Positions 46,928 to 55,875 are shown, counted from the first letter of the stretch. The stretch is DNA of 64,000 nt from Streptomyces sp. NBC_00078 (GCF_026343335.1 NZ_JAPELX010000001.1:3596001-3660000), one strand, 5' to 3'. Numbers and translations: made by a program. Notes: generated by a model not told the origin, from the sequence alone.

Positions 46928-47552
46928 CAGCAGCAACGGCAGACCGCCCTTCGGGGCGGTTCTGTGTGACGTCGACAATGTGATCCGGTCCTTCGACTCC
47001 TCCCGCCTGGAGGCGCTGGAGCGCGCCGCGGGGGTCGCCGAGGGCACCACCAGGAAGGTGGCGTTCGCGCCGGACGCGGTCTCGCCGCTGATGCTGGGCG
47101 AGATCACCTCGCAGGAGTGGGCGGAGGCGATCGCCCAGGGCCTCGCCGGGCTCGTGACCGAGCCGCAGACGGCGTACGAGCTGGCCCTGGCGCTGCTCGA
47201 ATCGCCCTTCCACGCGGACGACGAGGTCGTGGGGCTGCTGCGCCGCGCCCGTGTCCGGGTGCCGCTGGTCCTCGTCTCGAACGCGACGACGGCGCTGGAG
47301 TCCGACCTGGACTCCATGGGCCTGAGCGACCTCGCCGACCACGTCGTCAACAGCGCTCGCGTGGGCCTCGCCAAGCCGGACCCGCGCATCTACCACCTGG
47401 CGGCGGAACTCGCGGGCATCCGGCCCGAGCGCTGTCTGTTCGTCGACGACAGCGAGGAGAACCTCCGGGCGGCGGCGGAGCTGGGCATGCACGGCGTGCT
47501 CTTCCGTGAACCGGCGGACCTGGAACGGGCCCTGGAGCCGCTGTTCGCGTGA
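46920..47552 (+). CDS. HAD-family hydrolase
   Basis: 210 residues. HAD motif I is LCDVDNVIRSF with nucleophile Asp17 and acid Asp19. Motif II is VLVSNATTAL, and motif III/IV has GLAKPDPRIY (Lys) and CLFVDDSEENL. This set fits a small-molecule phosphatase. Coupling to an LCP gene suggests that it might dephosphorylate a lipid- or sugar-phosphate released in wall assembly, but the substrate is unknown. GTG start. Confidence 0.9.
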   Translation: MTDSSNGRPPFGAVLCDVDNVIRSFDSSRLEALERAAGVAEGTTRKVAFAPDAVSPLMLGEITSQEWAEAIAQGLAGLVTEPQTAYELALALLESPFHADDEVVGLLRRARVRVPLVLVSNATTALESDLDSMGLSDLADHVVNSARVGLAKPDPRIYHLAAELAGIRPERCLFVDDSEENLRAAAELGMHGVLFREPADLERALEPLFA

Positions 47553-47585
47553 CCGCCGGTTCGCGGCCGTGCGGTCAGGCGGTGG

Positions 47586-47945
47586 TCACATCGTCGCGCC
47601 CGCCATCGTGCGGCACATCTCGGCGCAGCGGCGACACGCCTGAGCGCAGCGCATCATCTGGGGGTCGTCCGGCATGGACATACACGCCTCGGCGCACATG
47701 TCGCACGCTTTGGCGCACATCGCGCACATCTCGGCCGACATGGGCGAGCGGCGCATCATCATGTCCGCGCACATGCGGGTCGTCTCGGAGCAGTCCATGA
47801 GCGCGCGCATGATCTGCATCTGGGCCTGACCGCCCATCTGCATGCAGGAACTCATGGTCTCCTCGCACACGCTGTGGCAGGCCATGCACGCCTCGACGCA
47901 GTCCTGCATCTCCTTGCTCATGGCAGTCATTCCGGGCTGGGTCAT
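47586..47945 (-). CDS. Cys/Met-rich four-helix-bundle copper-binding-type protein (DUF326/Csp-like)
   Basis: 119 residues with 16 Cys and a great many Met, arranged as CxxxC and CxxC steps along predicted helices (for example DCVEACMACHSVCEE and MCAMCAKACDMCAEAC). This is the pattern of DUF326 proteins and of bacterial copper-storage proteins (Csp), which line a four-helix bundle with Cys thiols to bind many Cu(I). No signal peptide, so cytosolic as in Csp3-like proteins. AGGAGGAGCC precedes the ATG. Copper binding is inferred from composition and family. Confidence 0.85.
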   Translation of the reverse strand: MTQPGMTAMSKEMQDCVEACMACHSVCEETMSSCMQMGGQAQMQIMRALMDCSETTRMCADMMMRRSPMSAEMCAMCAKACDMCAEACMSMPDDPQMMRCAQACRRCAEMCRTMAGATM

Positions 47946-48274
47946 GGCTCCTCCTGGGAGACGGCGGAGCCCTGGACGGGCCCCGTGCCCCTCCGTCCTA
48001 CGCCTGCCCGACTCCGGGCGCCATCGGGCGGACACGAACAATCCGCAACGTATCCGGCGGATTCGGCCGAGGGCGGCCCCGGACGGCTCGGCCGCCGTCA
48101 CCGTGCGCAGGCCTGCCGGGCGTTGATCGGCGCCGGCACGATCCCGGCCGGCCGGACGTCAACCGCCCCGCAGGAGAACCCGGTCCTCGCCCGTGCCCGG
48201 ACAACCCGTCGGCGCCACAGCCGTGTTGCGCCCGGCGCGGCCGGCCCGGACCTGGGAGCCGGCCGGGTGAACGC
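47946..48274. other. 329-bp gene-free stretch
   Basis: Leader and promoter region of the Cys-rich gene (minus strand). No coding region, tRNA or clear repeat is seen. The strong double hairpin that ends the acyl-CoA dehydrogenase transcript begins immediately to its right. Confidence 0.4.
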
Positions 48275-48328
48275 GCGTGGCCCGCACCCCCGGCCGGGAG
48301 TGCGGGCCACGCCCACGTACGCGTGGGC
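48275..48328 (-). terminator. Double hairpin terminator after the acyl-CoA dehydrogenase
   Basis: GCGTGGCCCGCAC and GTGCGGGCCACGC pair perfectly over 13 bp with a 12-nt loop (48275-48312). A second hairpin, GCCCACG-TACG-CGTGGGC (48311-48328), abuts it. Both lie directly downstream of the dehydrogenase stop. Confidence 0.8.
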
Positions 48329-48329
48329 C

Positions 48330-49487
48330 CTACGGAAGGTTCCGCGCCATCACGATCCGCTGAACCTGGTTCGTGCCCTCATAAATCTGCGTGATCTTCG
48401 CGTCGCGCATCATGCGCTCCACCGGGTAGTCACGGGTGTAGCCGTAGCCGCCGAGCAGCTGGACCGCGTCCGTGGTGACCTCCATCGCCACGTCCGAGGC
48501 GAAGCACTTGGCCGCCGCGCCCTGGAAGGTGAGGTCCTTGTCGCCGCGCTGGGACTTCGCCGCCGCGGCGTACGTCAGCTGGCGGGCGGCCTCGATCTTC
48601 ATGGCCATGTCGGCGAGCATGAACTGGATGCCCTGGAAGTCGGCGATCGGCTTGCCGAACTGCTTGCGCTCCTGGACGTAGCCCTTGGCGTAGTCGAGCG
48701 CGCCCTGGGCGATACCGAGGGCCTGGGCCGCGATGGTGATGCGGGTGTGGTCCAGGGTCTTCATCGCCGTGGCGAAGCCCGTGCCCTCCTCTCCGATCAT
48801 GCGGTCGGCCGGGATACGGACGTTGTCGAGGTAGACCTCACGGGTCGGGGAGCCCTTGATGCCGAGCTTCTTCTCCGGGGCGCCGAAGGAGACGCCGTCG
48901 TCCGACTTCTCGACGACGAAGGCCGAGATGCCCTTCGAGCGCTTGCTGGGGTCGGTCACTGCCATCACCGTGTAGAACTCGGACTCGCCGGCGTTGGTGA
49001 TCCAGCGCTTCACGCCGTTCAGGACGTAGGTGTCGCCTTCGCGGACCGCCTTCGTCTTCATGCCGGCCGCGTCCGAGCCGGCGTCCGGCTCGGAGAGGCA
49101 GTACGAGAACATGCCCTCGCCCCTGGCGAGCGGGGCCATGTACTTCTTCTTCAGCTCCTCGGAGCCGGACAGGATCACCGGCAGCGAGCCCAGCTTGTTC
49201 ACGGCCGGGATGAGGGAGGAGCTGGCACACACGCGGGCCACCTCCTCGATCACGATCACGGTCGCCAGCGCGTCCGCGCCCGAGCCGCCGTACTCCTCGG
49301 GCACGTGCACCGCGTGCAGGTCGTTCGCGACCAGGGCCTCCAGGGCCTCCTGCGGGAAGCGGGCCTCCTCGTCCACCGCGGCCGCGTACGGCGCGATCTT
49401 CGCCTCGGCCAGCGAACGGATCGCGTCGCGGAGCATGTCGTGCTCCTCGGACGGGCGGTACAGGTCGAAGTCAGCCGATCCGGCCAA
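48330..49487 (-). CDS. Acyl-CoA dehydrogenase
   Basis: 385 residues, FAD-dependent. The ACAD fold shows EEYGGSGADALATVIVIEEVA, FSYCLSEPDAGSDAAGMKTKA (FAD/substrate), and QLLGGYGYTRDYPVERMMRD. The catalytic base is Glu370 in YEGTNQVQRIVMAR, the short-/medium-chain position. Start taken as the TTG giving MAGSADFDLYRP, where family members begin; its ribosome site is weak. The acyl-chain substrate cannot be read from sequence. Confidence 0.92.
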   Translation of the reverse strand: MAGSADFDLYRPSEEHDMLRDAIRSLAEAKIAPYAAAVDEEARFPQEALEALVANDLHAVHVPEEYGGSGADALATVIVIEEVARVCASSSLIPAVNKLGSLPVILSGSEELKKKYMAPLARGEGMFSYCLSEPDAGSDAAGMKTKAVREGDTYVLNGVKRWITNAGESEFYTVMAVTDPSKRSKGISAFVVEKSDDGVSFGAPEKKLGIKGSPTREVYLDNVRIPADRMIGEEGTGFATAMKTLDHTRITIAAQALGIAQGALDYAKGYVQERKQFGKPIADFQGIQFMLADMAMKIEAARQLTYAAAAKSQRGDKDLTFQGAAAKCFASDVAMEVTTDAVQLLGGYGYTRDYPVERMMRDAKITQIYEGTNQVQRIVMARNLP

Positions 49488-49687
49488 GGTCTCTCACGCT
49501 CCAAGGACGCTTCTGACGCACCGTGGTGACGCCGCTAATTACCGTTAAGTAACTCAAATTTTAGGGGGCGGCCCACGGGAGTGATACGTGAGCTTGGCGA
49601 CAGCGGGAAAACTGCCCGGCGCAGGCCCGTTTCAGGCCACGACTATGCTCGTCCCGCGCACCCCCACGATGTACCCCAGGAGCATTC

Positions 49688-51031
49688 ATGAGCCTCAAGA
49701 TCACCGTGATCGGCACCGGCTACCTCGGCGCCACACACGCCGCGGCCATGGCCGAGCTCGGGTTCGAGGTACTGGGGCTCGACGTCGTGCCGGAGAAGAT
49801 CGAGACGCTCCAGCGGGGCGAGGTCCCGATGTACGAGCCCGGCCTTGAGGAGCTGCTCAGGAAGCACGTCGCCGGGATCGAGGGGTCGAGCGGGCGGCTG
49901 CGGTTCACCATGGACTTCGCCGAGGTCGCGGCCTTCGGTGACGTGCACTTCGTGTGCGTGAACACGCCGCAGCGGCACGGGGAGTACGCGGCCGACATGT
50001 CGTACGTCGACGCCGCCATAGCCTCCCTCGCCCCGCACCTCACCGGTCCCGCCCTGGTCGTCGGCAAGTCGACCGTGCCGGTCGGTTCCGCCGACCGGCT
50101 CGCCGCCTACCTCGCCGAGCACGCGCCGGCCGGGGCGGACGCGGAGCTGGCCTGGAACCCGGAGTTCCTGCGGGAGGGCTTCGCGGTGCAGGACACGCTG
50201 CACCCGGACCGGCTGGTGGCGGGTGTGCGCAGCGAGCGGGCGGAGAAGCTGCTGCGCGAGGTGTACGCGACGCCGGTCTCCGAGGGGACGCCGTTCGTCG
50301 TCACCGACTTCCCCACCGCCGAGCTGGTGAAGACGTCCGCGAACTCGTTCCTGGCCACCAAGATCTCCTTCATCAACGCGATGGCCGAGGTGTGCGAGGC
50401 CGCGGACGGCGATGTCGCCAAGCTGGCCGAGGCGATCGGGTACGACGACCGGATCGGGAAGAAGTTCCTGCGGGCCGGTATCGGCTTCGGGGGTGGCTGT
50501 CTGCCGAAGGACATCCGGGCCTTCATGGCGCGCGCCGGTGAGCTGGGGGCCGACCAGGCGCTGACCTTCCTGCGCGAGATCGACTCGATCAACATGCGGC
50601 AGCGCGGGCAGATGGTGGAGCTGGCGCGGCAGGTGCTCGGCGGCGGGCCCTTCCTGGGCAAGCGGGTCGCGGTGCTCGGCGCGACCTTCAAGCCCGACTC
50701 GGACGACGTACGGGACTCCCCCGCACTGAACGTGGCCGGGCAGATCCACCTCCAGGGCGGCCAGGTGACCGTCTACGACCCCAAGGGCATGGACAACGCA
50801 CGCCGCCTCTTCCCTACGCTCGGCTACGCCGACACCGCGACAGCAGCCGTGCGGGGCGCCGATGTCGTACTGCACCTGACGGAGTGGCGAGAGTTCCGCG
50901 AGCTGGACCCGGCGGAGCTCGGCGCGGTCGCGGCGGACCGGGTGATCCTGGACGGGCGCAACGCCCTCGACCCTGAGCTGTGGCGCAAGGCCGGGTGGAC
51001 GTACCGGGCGATGGGCCGCCCGACCGCCTAG
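49688..51031 (+). CDS. ugd: UDP-glucose 6-dehydrogenase
   Basis: Oxidises UDP-glucose to UDP-glucuronate with 2 NAD. 447 residues. The NAD motif is ITVIGTGYLGATHAA (5-19), then PMYEPGLEELL, FLREGFAVQDTLHPDR and KTSANSFLATKISFIN. The catalytic thiol is Cys271 in GIGFGGGCLPKD, and the C-terminal domain has GATFKPDSDDVRDSPAL. UDP-glucuronate would feed acidic envelope polymers, which fits the LCP/GT island nearby. A strong terminator follows the stop. Confidence 0.95.
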   Translation: MSLKITVIGTGYLGATHAAAMAELGFEVLGLDVVPEKIETLQRGEVPMYEPGLEELLRKHVAGIEGSSGRLRFTMDFAEVAAFGDVHFVCVNTPQRHGEYAADMSYVDAAIASLAPHLTGPALVVGKSTVPVGSADRLAAYLAEHAPAGADAELAWNPEFLREGFAVQDTLHPDRLVAGVRSERAEKLLREVYATPVSEGTPFVVTDFPTAELVKTSANSFLATKISFINAMAEVCEAADGDVAKLAEAIGYDDRIGKKFLRAGIGFGGGCLPKDIRAFMARAGELGADQALTFLREIDSINMRQRGQMVELARQVLGGGPFLGKRVAVLGATFKPDSDDVRDSPALNVAGQIHLQGGQVTVYDPKGMDNARRLFPTLGYADTATAAVRGADVVLHLTEWREFRELDPAELGAVAADRVILDGRNALDPELWRKAGWTYRAMGRPTA

Positions 51032-51057
51032 AGTCAGTCGGCGCTTTCGGCGTGGGC

Positions 51058-51098
51058 GACGCCGGTTCGGCCGAGGCTCAGTCGGCCGAACCGGCGTC
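51058..51098. terminator. 17-bp perfect hairpin after ugd
   Basis: GACGCCGGTTCGGCCGA pairs without mismatch with TCGGCCGAACCGGCGTC around GGCTCAG. It sits between ugd and the convergent CGNR gene and is symmetrical, so it likely serves both. Confidence 0.85.
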
Positions 51099-51139
51099 TG
51101 GTTGCATTCTGCACCACCGGCCCCGGCGCTGCGGGTGAA

Positions 51140-51640
51140 CTACTTCGCCCGGTACCGGCGCATTTTCGCGCGCGCCCCGCACACCTGCATCGAGCACCAG
51201 CGCCCGCGGCCGGCCGGACTGCGGTCGTAGTACGCCCAGTGGCAGGTGACGGCCTCGCAGGCCTTCAGACGCAGCCAGGTTCCGGCGACGAGGGCCTCGG
51301 CGACGGCAGCGGCGACACGGGAACCAAGGGGGCGTACGTCGGCGGCGGTCAGTGCCGCCGAACCGTCGGCGGCGTCGACCGTCAGGCGCAGGGGCGCCGA
51401 CGCCAGCAGGTCGTCCAGGGGCGTGACCCGGGCGTGGGGCGGGTGGCCCGCGTGGGCGAGCAGCACCGCGCGCAGGGACTCGCGCAGCTCGCGTGCGGCG
51501 GGGACCTCGTCCTCGGTGAGCCCGAACGGCAGGCGGCCGTCCGCCGTGTCCAGAGCGTCGGCCCCCGACTCGATGTCCAGCGTGTTCACCAGGGACTCGA
51601 CCAGGACCAGGCCGCCCGGCGCGGCCGATCTCTCACTCAT
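51140..51640 (-). CDS. CGNR zinc-finger/ABATE-domain regulator
   Basis: 166 residues. The N-terminal ABATE-like segment (VLVESLVNTLDIESG, then DEVPAARELRESLRAVL) may bind a ligand. The C-terminal zinc finger CEAVTCHWAYYDRSPAGRGRWC followed by VCGARAKMRRYRAK is a CGNR-type variant with four Cys. These proteins are treated as stress-linked transcription factors. It is divergent from the VOC pair, which may be its target. Confidence 0.87.
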   Translation of the reverse strand: MSERSAAPGGLVLVESLVNTLDIESGADALDTADGRLPFGLTEDEVPAARELRESLRAVLLAHAGHPPHARVTPLDDLLASAPLRLTVDAADGSAALTAADVRPLGSRVAAAVAEALVAGTWLRLKACEAVTCHWAYYDRSPAGRGRWCSMQVCGARAKMRRYRAK

Positions 51641-51730
51641 GCTTGCGACGTTACTCCCTATGGGGGAGTATGCAGTAACAGTTACTGGTTACAGGCCCCT
51701 ATGGGTAACGTCGACCTGGAGGAGAAAGCC

Positions 51731-52090
51731 ATGGCTCTCGCCAAGCTGGGTGCCGTCGTCCTGGACTGTCCCGACCCGAGCGCGCTGGCCGGTTTCTACG
51801 CCGGCGTGCTGGGCGGCACCGTCGAGGGCGAGGGCGACTGGGTGGATCTGAGGGTGCCCGGCGGACAGTCGCTGGCCTTCCAGTCCGCCTCCGGGTTCGT
51901 GGCGCCCGAGTGGCCCGCGCCCGACCGCTCGCAGCAGTTCCACCTTGACCTGACCGTCGACGACCTGGACGCGGCGGAGGCAGGCGTGCTGGCGCTGGGT
52001 GCCAAGCCGCTGGACACCGACGACCGCTCGCGCACCTGGCGGGTTTACGCGGATCCGGCAGGGCACCCGTTCTGCCTCTGTGCCTGCTGA
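51731..52090 (+). CDS. VOC-superfamily (glyoxalase-like) protein A
   Basis: 119 residues forming one VOC half-barrel pair: LGAVVLDCPDPSALAGFYAG, then DWVDLRVPGGQSLAFQ, FHLDLTVDDLDAAEAGVLAL and YADPAGHPFCL. VOC proteins bind metals and act as lyases, dioxygenases or resistance proteins; the substrate here is not evident. GGAGGAG precedes the ATG. Tandem paralogue of the next gene, 110 bp apart. Confidence 0.88.
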   Translation: MALAKLGAVVLDCPDPSALAGFYAGVLGGTVEGEGDWVDLRVPGGQSLAFQSASGFVAPEWPAPDRSQQFHLDLTVDDLDAAEAGVLALGAKPLDTDDRSRTWRVYADPAGHPFCLCAC

Positions 52091-52200
52091 CCCGTCCCAC
52101 CCCGTCCGTGCGCCTGAAGCTGTCCAGGCACCTGTCTCCGCCCCTGTCTCCCCGCTCGTCTTCGCATCTGTCCGCCCGTCCGCTGAACCAGGAGGACTCA

Positions 52201-52590
52201 ATGTCCGTGGCCCGCTTCCGCTCCGTCGTCCTCGACTGCCCCGACCCGCGCGCACTCGCCCGCTTCTACGCGGGCGTCGTGGGCGGTACGCCCGAGGAGG
52301 AGGACGCCGACTGGGTCGTGCTCCACGTCCCGGGCGGGCCCCGGCTCGCCTTCCAGCGGGCGGAGGGCTTCACCCCGCCCGAGTGGCCGCGCGCGGACCG
52401 CAACTCGCAGCAGTTCCACCTCGACTTCGACGGCGGGTCGACCTGGGAGGAGATGGACGCGGCGCACGAGAGGGTGCTGGCCCTGGGCGCGCGGCCGCTG
52501 GATCTGGAGGACCGGGAGAAGAAGGACTTCCAGGTGTACGCCGATCCGGCCGGGCATCCCTTCTGCCTCTGCCGGATCGACAACCCGTAA
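52201..52590 (+). CDS. VOC-superfamily (glyoxalase-like) protein B
   Basis: 129 residues, a clear paralogue of VOC protein A (VVLDCPDPRALARFYAG, LHVPGGPRLAFQR, QQFHLDFDGG, YADPAGHPFCLCR). It differs by a longer loop (NSQQ...STWEEMDAAHERV). AGGAGG lies 6 bp before the ATG. The duplication suggests a dimer or two related substrates. The CGNR regulator is transcribed divergently from the upstream copy. Confidence 0.88.
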   Translation: MSVARFRSVVLDCPDPRALARFYAGVVGGTPEEEDADWVVLHVPGGPRLAFQRAEGFTPPEWPRADRNSQQFHLDFDGGSTWEEMDAAHERVLALGARPLDLEDREKKDFQVYADPAGHPFCLCRIDNP

Positions 52591-52604
52591 GCAGCCTCCC
52601 CCGG

Positions 52605-53711
52605 TCACCCGTCCAGTTCCACGATCTTCGCCGTCGACGGCTCCCGGCGCTGCTGGGCCGCGCGGGCGGTGAAATCGCCGCTGCGCAGGACCCGCTGGAC
52701 GTTTCCCCAGGTCAGCAGGGCGATGTCAGGCTCCGACCAGCCGCGGTGCAGCAGCTCGGCGATGAGGTACGGATAGCAGGAGGCGTCGCCGAGTTCCTGC
52801 GGGTGTGCGGTGCCGGCGTCGTAGGTGCCGGACAGGCCGACGCACGCCGGGCCCGCCACCTCGCGCACATGGTCGAGGTGGTCGGCGACGTCCCGGACGG
52901 ACGGACCCGTCTGCTCCGGTGTGAGCGGCACCATGCACAGGCCCTTGGCGGCACCCAGCCCGGCGAGCAGGTCGTCGGGGAGGTTGGCCGGGTGGGGGCG
53001 CAGGGAGCGGGCGGCGGAGCGGGTGAACAGGACCGGCGCCCTGGAGACCGCAAGGACCCGGCGGACGGTGTCCGCGGAGGCGCCCGAGAGGTCGGGGAGC
53101 ACGCCGACCCGGTTCATCTCGCGTACGACCTCCTCGCCGAACCGGGTGAGCCCGGCCTCGCTCGCCCAGGACACCCCGGACAGGGTGAGGACGCGCAGGC
53201 CGAGGGCGTGCAGGGCGCGCAGGATGCCGAGGGAGTCGCCGAGGGCGGCGGCCCCGGCGGGGCCGAGCAGGACGGCGATACGGCCGCAGTTGCGGGCGTC
53301 GGTGGCCTGCCCGGCGGTGCACACCAGGCGCAGGCCCTCGGGGTGGGTCCGTACGACGGTGTTCACCAGGTCAAGCTGCTCCAGGGTCGCGCCGACGGCC
53401 CGGTCCCCGACGATGCCCTCCGGCAGGTGCAGCGACCAGAACAGCGCACCGACGTGGCCCTCGCGCAGCCGTGGCACGTCCGTGTCGACGGAGGCCTCGC
53501 CCAGCTCCAGGTCGTACCAGGGCATATGCCTGAGCGCCCACGGCAGTCCGCTGTAGCCGTCGGCGACGGGATGGGCGGCGAGGATGGCGCGGGCGCGCTC
53601 CAGTGGGGCGCCGGCCGGGTCGGAGACCTGCGCGTAGGACTCGGCCTCGAAGGGATCCGGCAGGCCGTCGAGTTCGCTGGAGCTGTGCAGTTCGTCCTGG
53701 AGGTCTGCCAT
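52605..53711 (-). CDS. Membrane-dipeptidase-family protein that has lost all zinc ligands
   Basis: 368 residues with the overall sequence of renal/membrane dipeptidases, strongly similar to the neighbouring gene. Each metal-site residue is altered: DGHND is DGYSG (Tyr53, Gly55), the bridging Glu is Ala152, the next His is Gly210, the following His is Arg231, and the substrate/metal Asp is Thr296. It should not hydrolyse dipeptides and may be a regulatory or scaffold partner. The ATG follows GGAG. The same frame is open for about 300 bp upstream and includes a CCPVC motif. Confidence 0.87.
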   Translation of the reverse strand: MADLQDELHSSSELDGLPDPFEAESYAQVSDPAGAPLERARAILAAHPVADGYSGLPWALRHMPWYDLELGEASVDTDVPRLREGHVGALFWSLHLPEGIVGDRAVGATLEQLDLVNTVVRTHPEGLRLVCTAGQATDARNCGRIAVLLGPAGAAALGDSLGILRALHALGLRVLTLSGVSWASEAGLTRFGEEVVREMNRVGVLPDLSGASADTVRRVLAVSRAPVLFTRSAARSLRPHPANLPDDLLAGLGAAKGLCMVPLTPEQTGPSVRDVADHLDHVREVAGPACVGLSGTYDAGTAHPQELGDASCYPYLIAELLHRGWSEPDIALLTWGNVQRVLRSGDFTARAAQQRREPSTAKIVELDG

Positions 53712-54010
53712 GGCGGGCTCCGTACGTCGTGAATCGTCCCCAAGGGGTACGGTCACCGTCGCACGGGGGCGCGGGGGGCTTCCTGGTGAGTGGGGCGTTC
53801 GGGGGACCGGACCGGACCGGCGCTCCTGGGCCGCCTCGATGACCTCGTCCAGGGTGTCCCGGGAGCGGACGAGGTCCGCGACCAGCCGCGGTGTGGCGAT
53901 CGCCGGTGGCCCGCCGTCCCGGTCGCGCATGGTCGCGCATACCGGGCAGCAGCTGCCGTGGGCGGGGCCGACGGCTACGCCGGCCACCCCGCCCTCGCCG
54001 CTCGGCGGAC

Positions 54011-55204
54011 TCAGCTCTCGGAGCCGTCCAGCGACTCGATCGTGGCGTTGGACGGCGAGCGGGTCCCCTGAAGGTCCCGCGCCACGTCCTGCGCCGCACC
54101 CAGCACCCGTACCGAGTTCTGCCAGGTCAGCTTGGCCAGGTCGGGCTTCGACCAGCCGCGGTCCAGCAGTTCGGCGATCAGGTTCGGATAGCCGGAGACA
54201 TCGCTCAGACCGTCGGGTGTGAAGGCCGTGCCGTCGTAGTCGCCGCCGATGCCGAGGTGGTCGACGCCGGCGACCTCGCGCATGTGGTCGAGGTGGTCGG
54301 CGACCGTGGACACCGTGGCGACGGGGCGCGGGGTGCGCTCCTCGAAGGCGCGGTGCAGCTTCATCGCCTCCTCGCCGGTGTCCAGGTGGTGGAAGCCGTG
54401 GGCGCGCAGGTTCTCGTCGGCCGCGGCCGTCCAGTCCACGGCCGCCTGCAGCACGAACTTCGGCACGAACGTGACCATGGCCACGCCGCCGTTGCCCGGC
54501 AGGCGTTCCAGGACGTCGTCCGGGATGTTGCGCGGGTGGTCGCACACGGCCAGCGAGGAGGAGTGGGAGAAGATCACCGGCGCGGACGTGGCGTCCAGCG
54601 CGTCGCGCATCGTCGTCGCCGCGACGTGCGAGAGGTCGACGAGCATGCCGAGGCGGTTCATCTCCCGGACGACCTCACGGCCGAACGCGGACAGTCCGCC
54701 CACGCTCGGCTCGTCGGTCGCCGAGTCCGCCCACGGGTTGTTGTCGTTGTGGGTGAGCGTCATGTAGCGCACGCCCAGCTCGTACAGACCGCGCAGCGTG
54801 CCCAGCGAGCAGCCGATGGAGTGGCCGCCCTCCGCCCCCATGAGGGAGGCGATACGGCCCTCCCGGCGCGCCGACTCCATGTCCGCGGCCGTCAGCGCGG
54901 GCGCCAGGTCCGCCGGGTAGCGGGCCAGCAACTGCCGTACGCAGTCGATCTGTTCGAGCGTCGCGGGCACCGCGTCCGGCAGGTCCGAGCGGACGTACAC
55001 CGACCAGTACTGCGCACCGACGCCGCCCTCGCGCAGGCGCGGGATGTCGGTGTGCAGATGGGCGTTCTGGTGCTGCGCGATGTCGCGGACGCCGAGGTCG
55101 TAGCCGACCTTGCGCAGCGCCCAGGGCAGATCGTTGTGGCCGTCGACGACCGGGAACTCGACGAGCAGGGCGCGGGCTTCCCTCAGAGAGGTCATCTGCG
55201 TCAC
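54011..55204 (-). CDS. Membrane dipeptidase (zinc, renal-dipeptidase family)
   Basis: 397 residues. The binuclear zinc site is intact: His23 and Asp25 ([10 protein letters not shown]), Glu125 (GAEGGHSIG), His193 (VDLSHVA), His214 (FSHSSSLAV) and Asp322 (GIGGDYDG). The S. coelicolor homologue Sco3058 has been shown to be a zinc dipeptidase acting on dipeptides with a D-residue at the C-terminus; this protein is its close relative. Start overlaps the purE stop by 4 bp. It may recycle wall-derived or secondary-metabolite dipeptides. Confidence 0.94.
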   Translation of the reverse strand: MTQMTSLREARALLVEFPVVDGHNDLPWALRKVGYDLGVRDIAQHQNAHLHTDIPRLREGGVGAQYWSVYVRSDLPDAVPATLEQIDCVRQLLARYPADLAPALTAADMESARREGRIASLMGAEGGHSIGCSLGTLRGLYELGVRYMTLTHNDNNPWADSATDEPSVGGLSAFGREVVREMNRLGMLVDLSHVAATTMRDALDATSAPVIFSHSSSLAVCDHPRNIPDDVLERLPGNGGVAMVTFVPKFVLQAAVDWTAAADENLRAHGFHHLDTGEEAMKLHRAFEERTPRPVATVSTVADHLDHMREVAGVDHLGIGGDYDGTAFTPDGLSDVSGYPNLIAELLDRGWSKPDLAKLTWQNSVRVLGAAQDVARDLQGTRSPSNATIESLDGSES

Positions 55205-55725
55205 TTCCCGAAGCCGAAACCGCCGCCGCTGTTGTCGACCTTGGCGCGCAGGCGCTTGCCCTTCTCCGTGGCCTGGTCGTTCAGTTCCTGCTGGAAGTCC
55301 CGCATGCGGACGAGGAGTTCCTCGTCGTGTGCGGCGAGGATGCGGGCCGCGAGGAGGCCGGCGTTGCGGGCGCCGGCGACGGAGACGGTGGCGACGGGCA
55401 CGCCGGCCGGCATCTGCACGATCGACAGCAGGGAGTCCATGCCGTCCAGGTACTTCAGCGGCACGGGCACGCCGATCACCGGCAGCGGGGTCACGGAGGC
55501 GAGCATGCCCGGCAGATGGGCGGCGCCACCGGCCCCCGCGATGATCACCTTCAGACCCCGCTCGGCGGCCTGCTCGCCGTACGTGATCATCTCGCGCGGC
55601 ATCCGGTGCGCGGAGACGACGTCGACCTCGTAGCCGATCTCGAACTCGTCGAGGGCCTGGGCGGCGGCCTCCATGACGGGCCAGTCGGAGTCCGACCCCA
55701 TGACGATGCCTACAACGGGGCTCAT
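55201..55725 (-). CDS. purE: N5-carboxyaminoimidazole ribonucleotide mutase
   Basis: Rearranges N5-CAIR to CAIR in purine synthesis. 174 residues with [13 protein letters not shown] at the N-terminus, SAHRMP with catalytic His40, and [13 protein letters not shown]. Class I PurE. It is separated from purK by 158 bp and overlaps the downstream dipeptidase gene by 4 bp, so purine synthesis and dipeptide hydrolysis are transcribed together. Confidence 0.96.
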   Translation of the reverse strand: MSPVVGIVMGSDSDWPVMEAAAQALDEFEIGYEVDVVSAHRMPREMITYGEQAAERGLKVIIAGAGGAAHLPGMLASVTPLPVIGVPVPLKYLDGMDSLLSIVQMPAGVPVATVSVAGARNAGLLAARILAAHDEELLVRMRDFQQELNDQATEKGKRLRAKVDNSGGGFGFGK

Positions 55726-55859
55726 CTCATTCTCCTTGCGTACCTCCTCGGCCTTGGCCGAGTGGTTTGGGTGGGTGCCCCGCCCATGCGCGGGAGCAGT
55801 TCATCAACGTTGCCGCAGGCGATGAAGCAGGAAGCGTCATGGCGCGAGCCGTGACAGGC

Positions 55860-55875
55860 CCTCCCGAAAGGGAGG
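55860..55875. terminator. Hairpin after purK
   Basis: CCTCCC-GAAA-GGGAGG is a perfect 6-bp stem with a GAAA loop, 8 bp beyond the purK stop. It may partly end the purK transcript before purE. No T-run follows. Confidence 0.5.
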
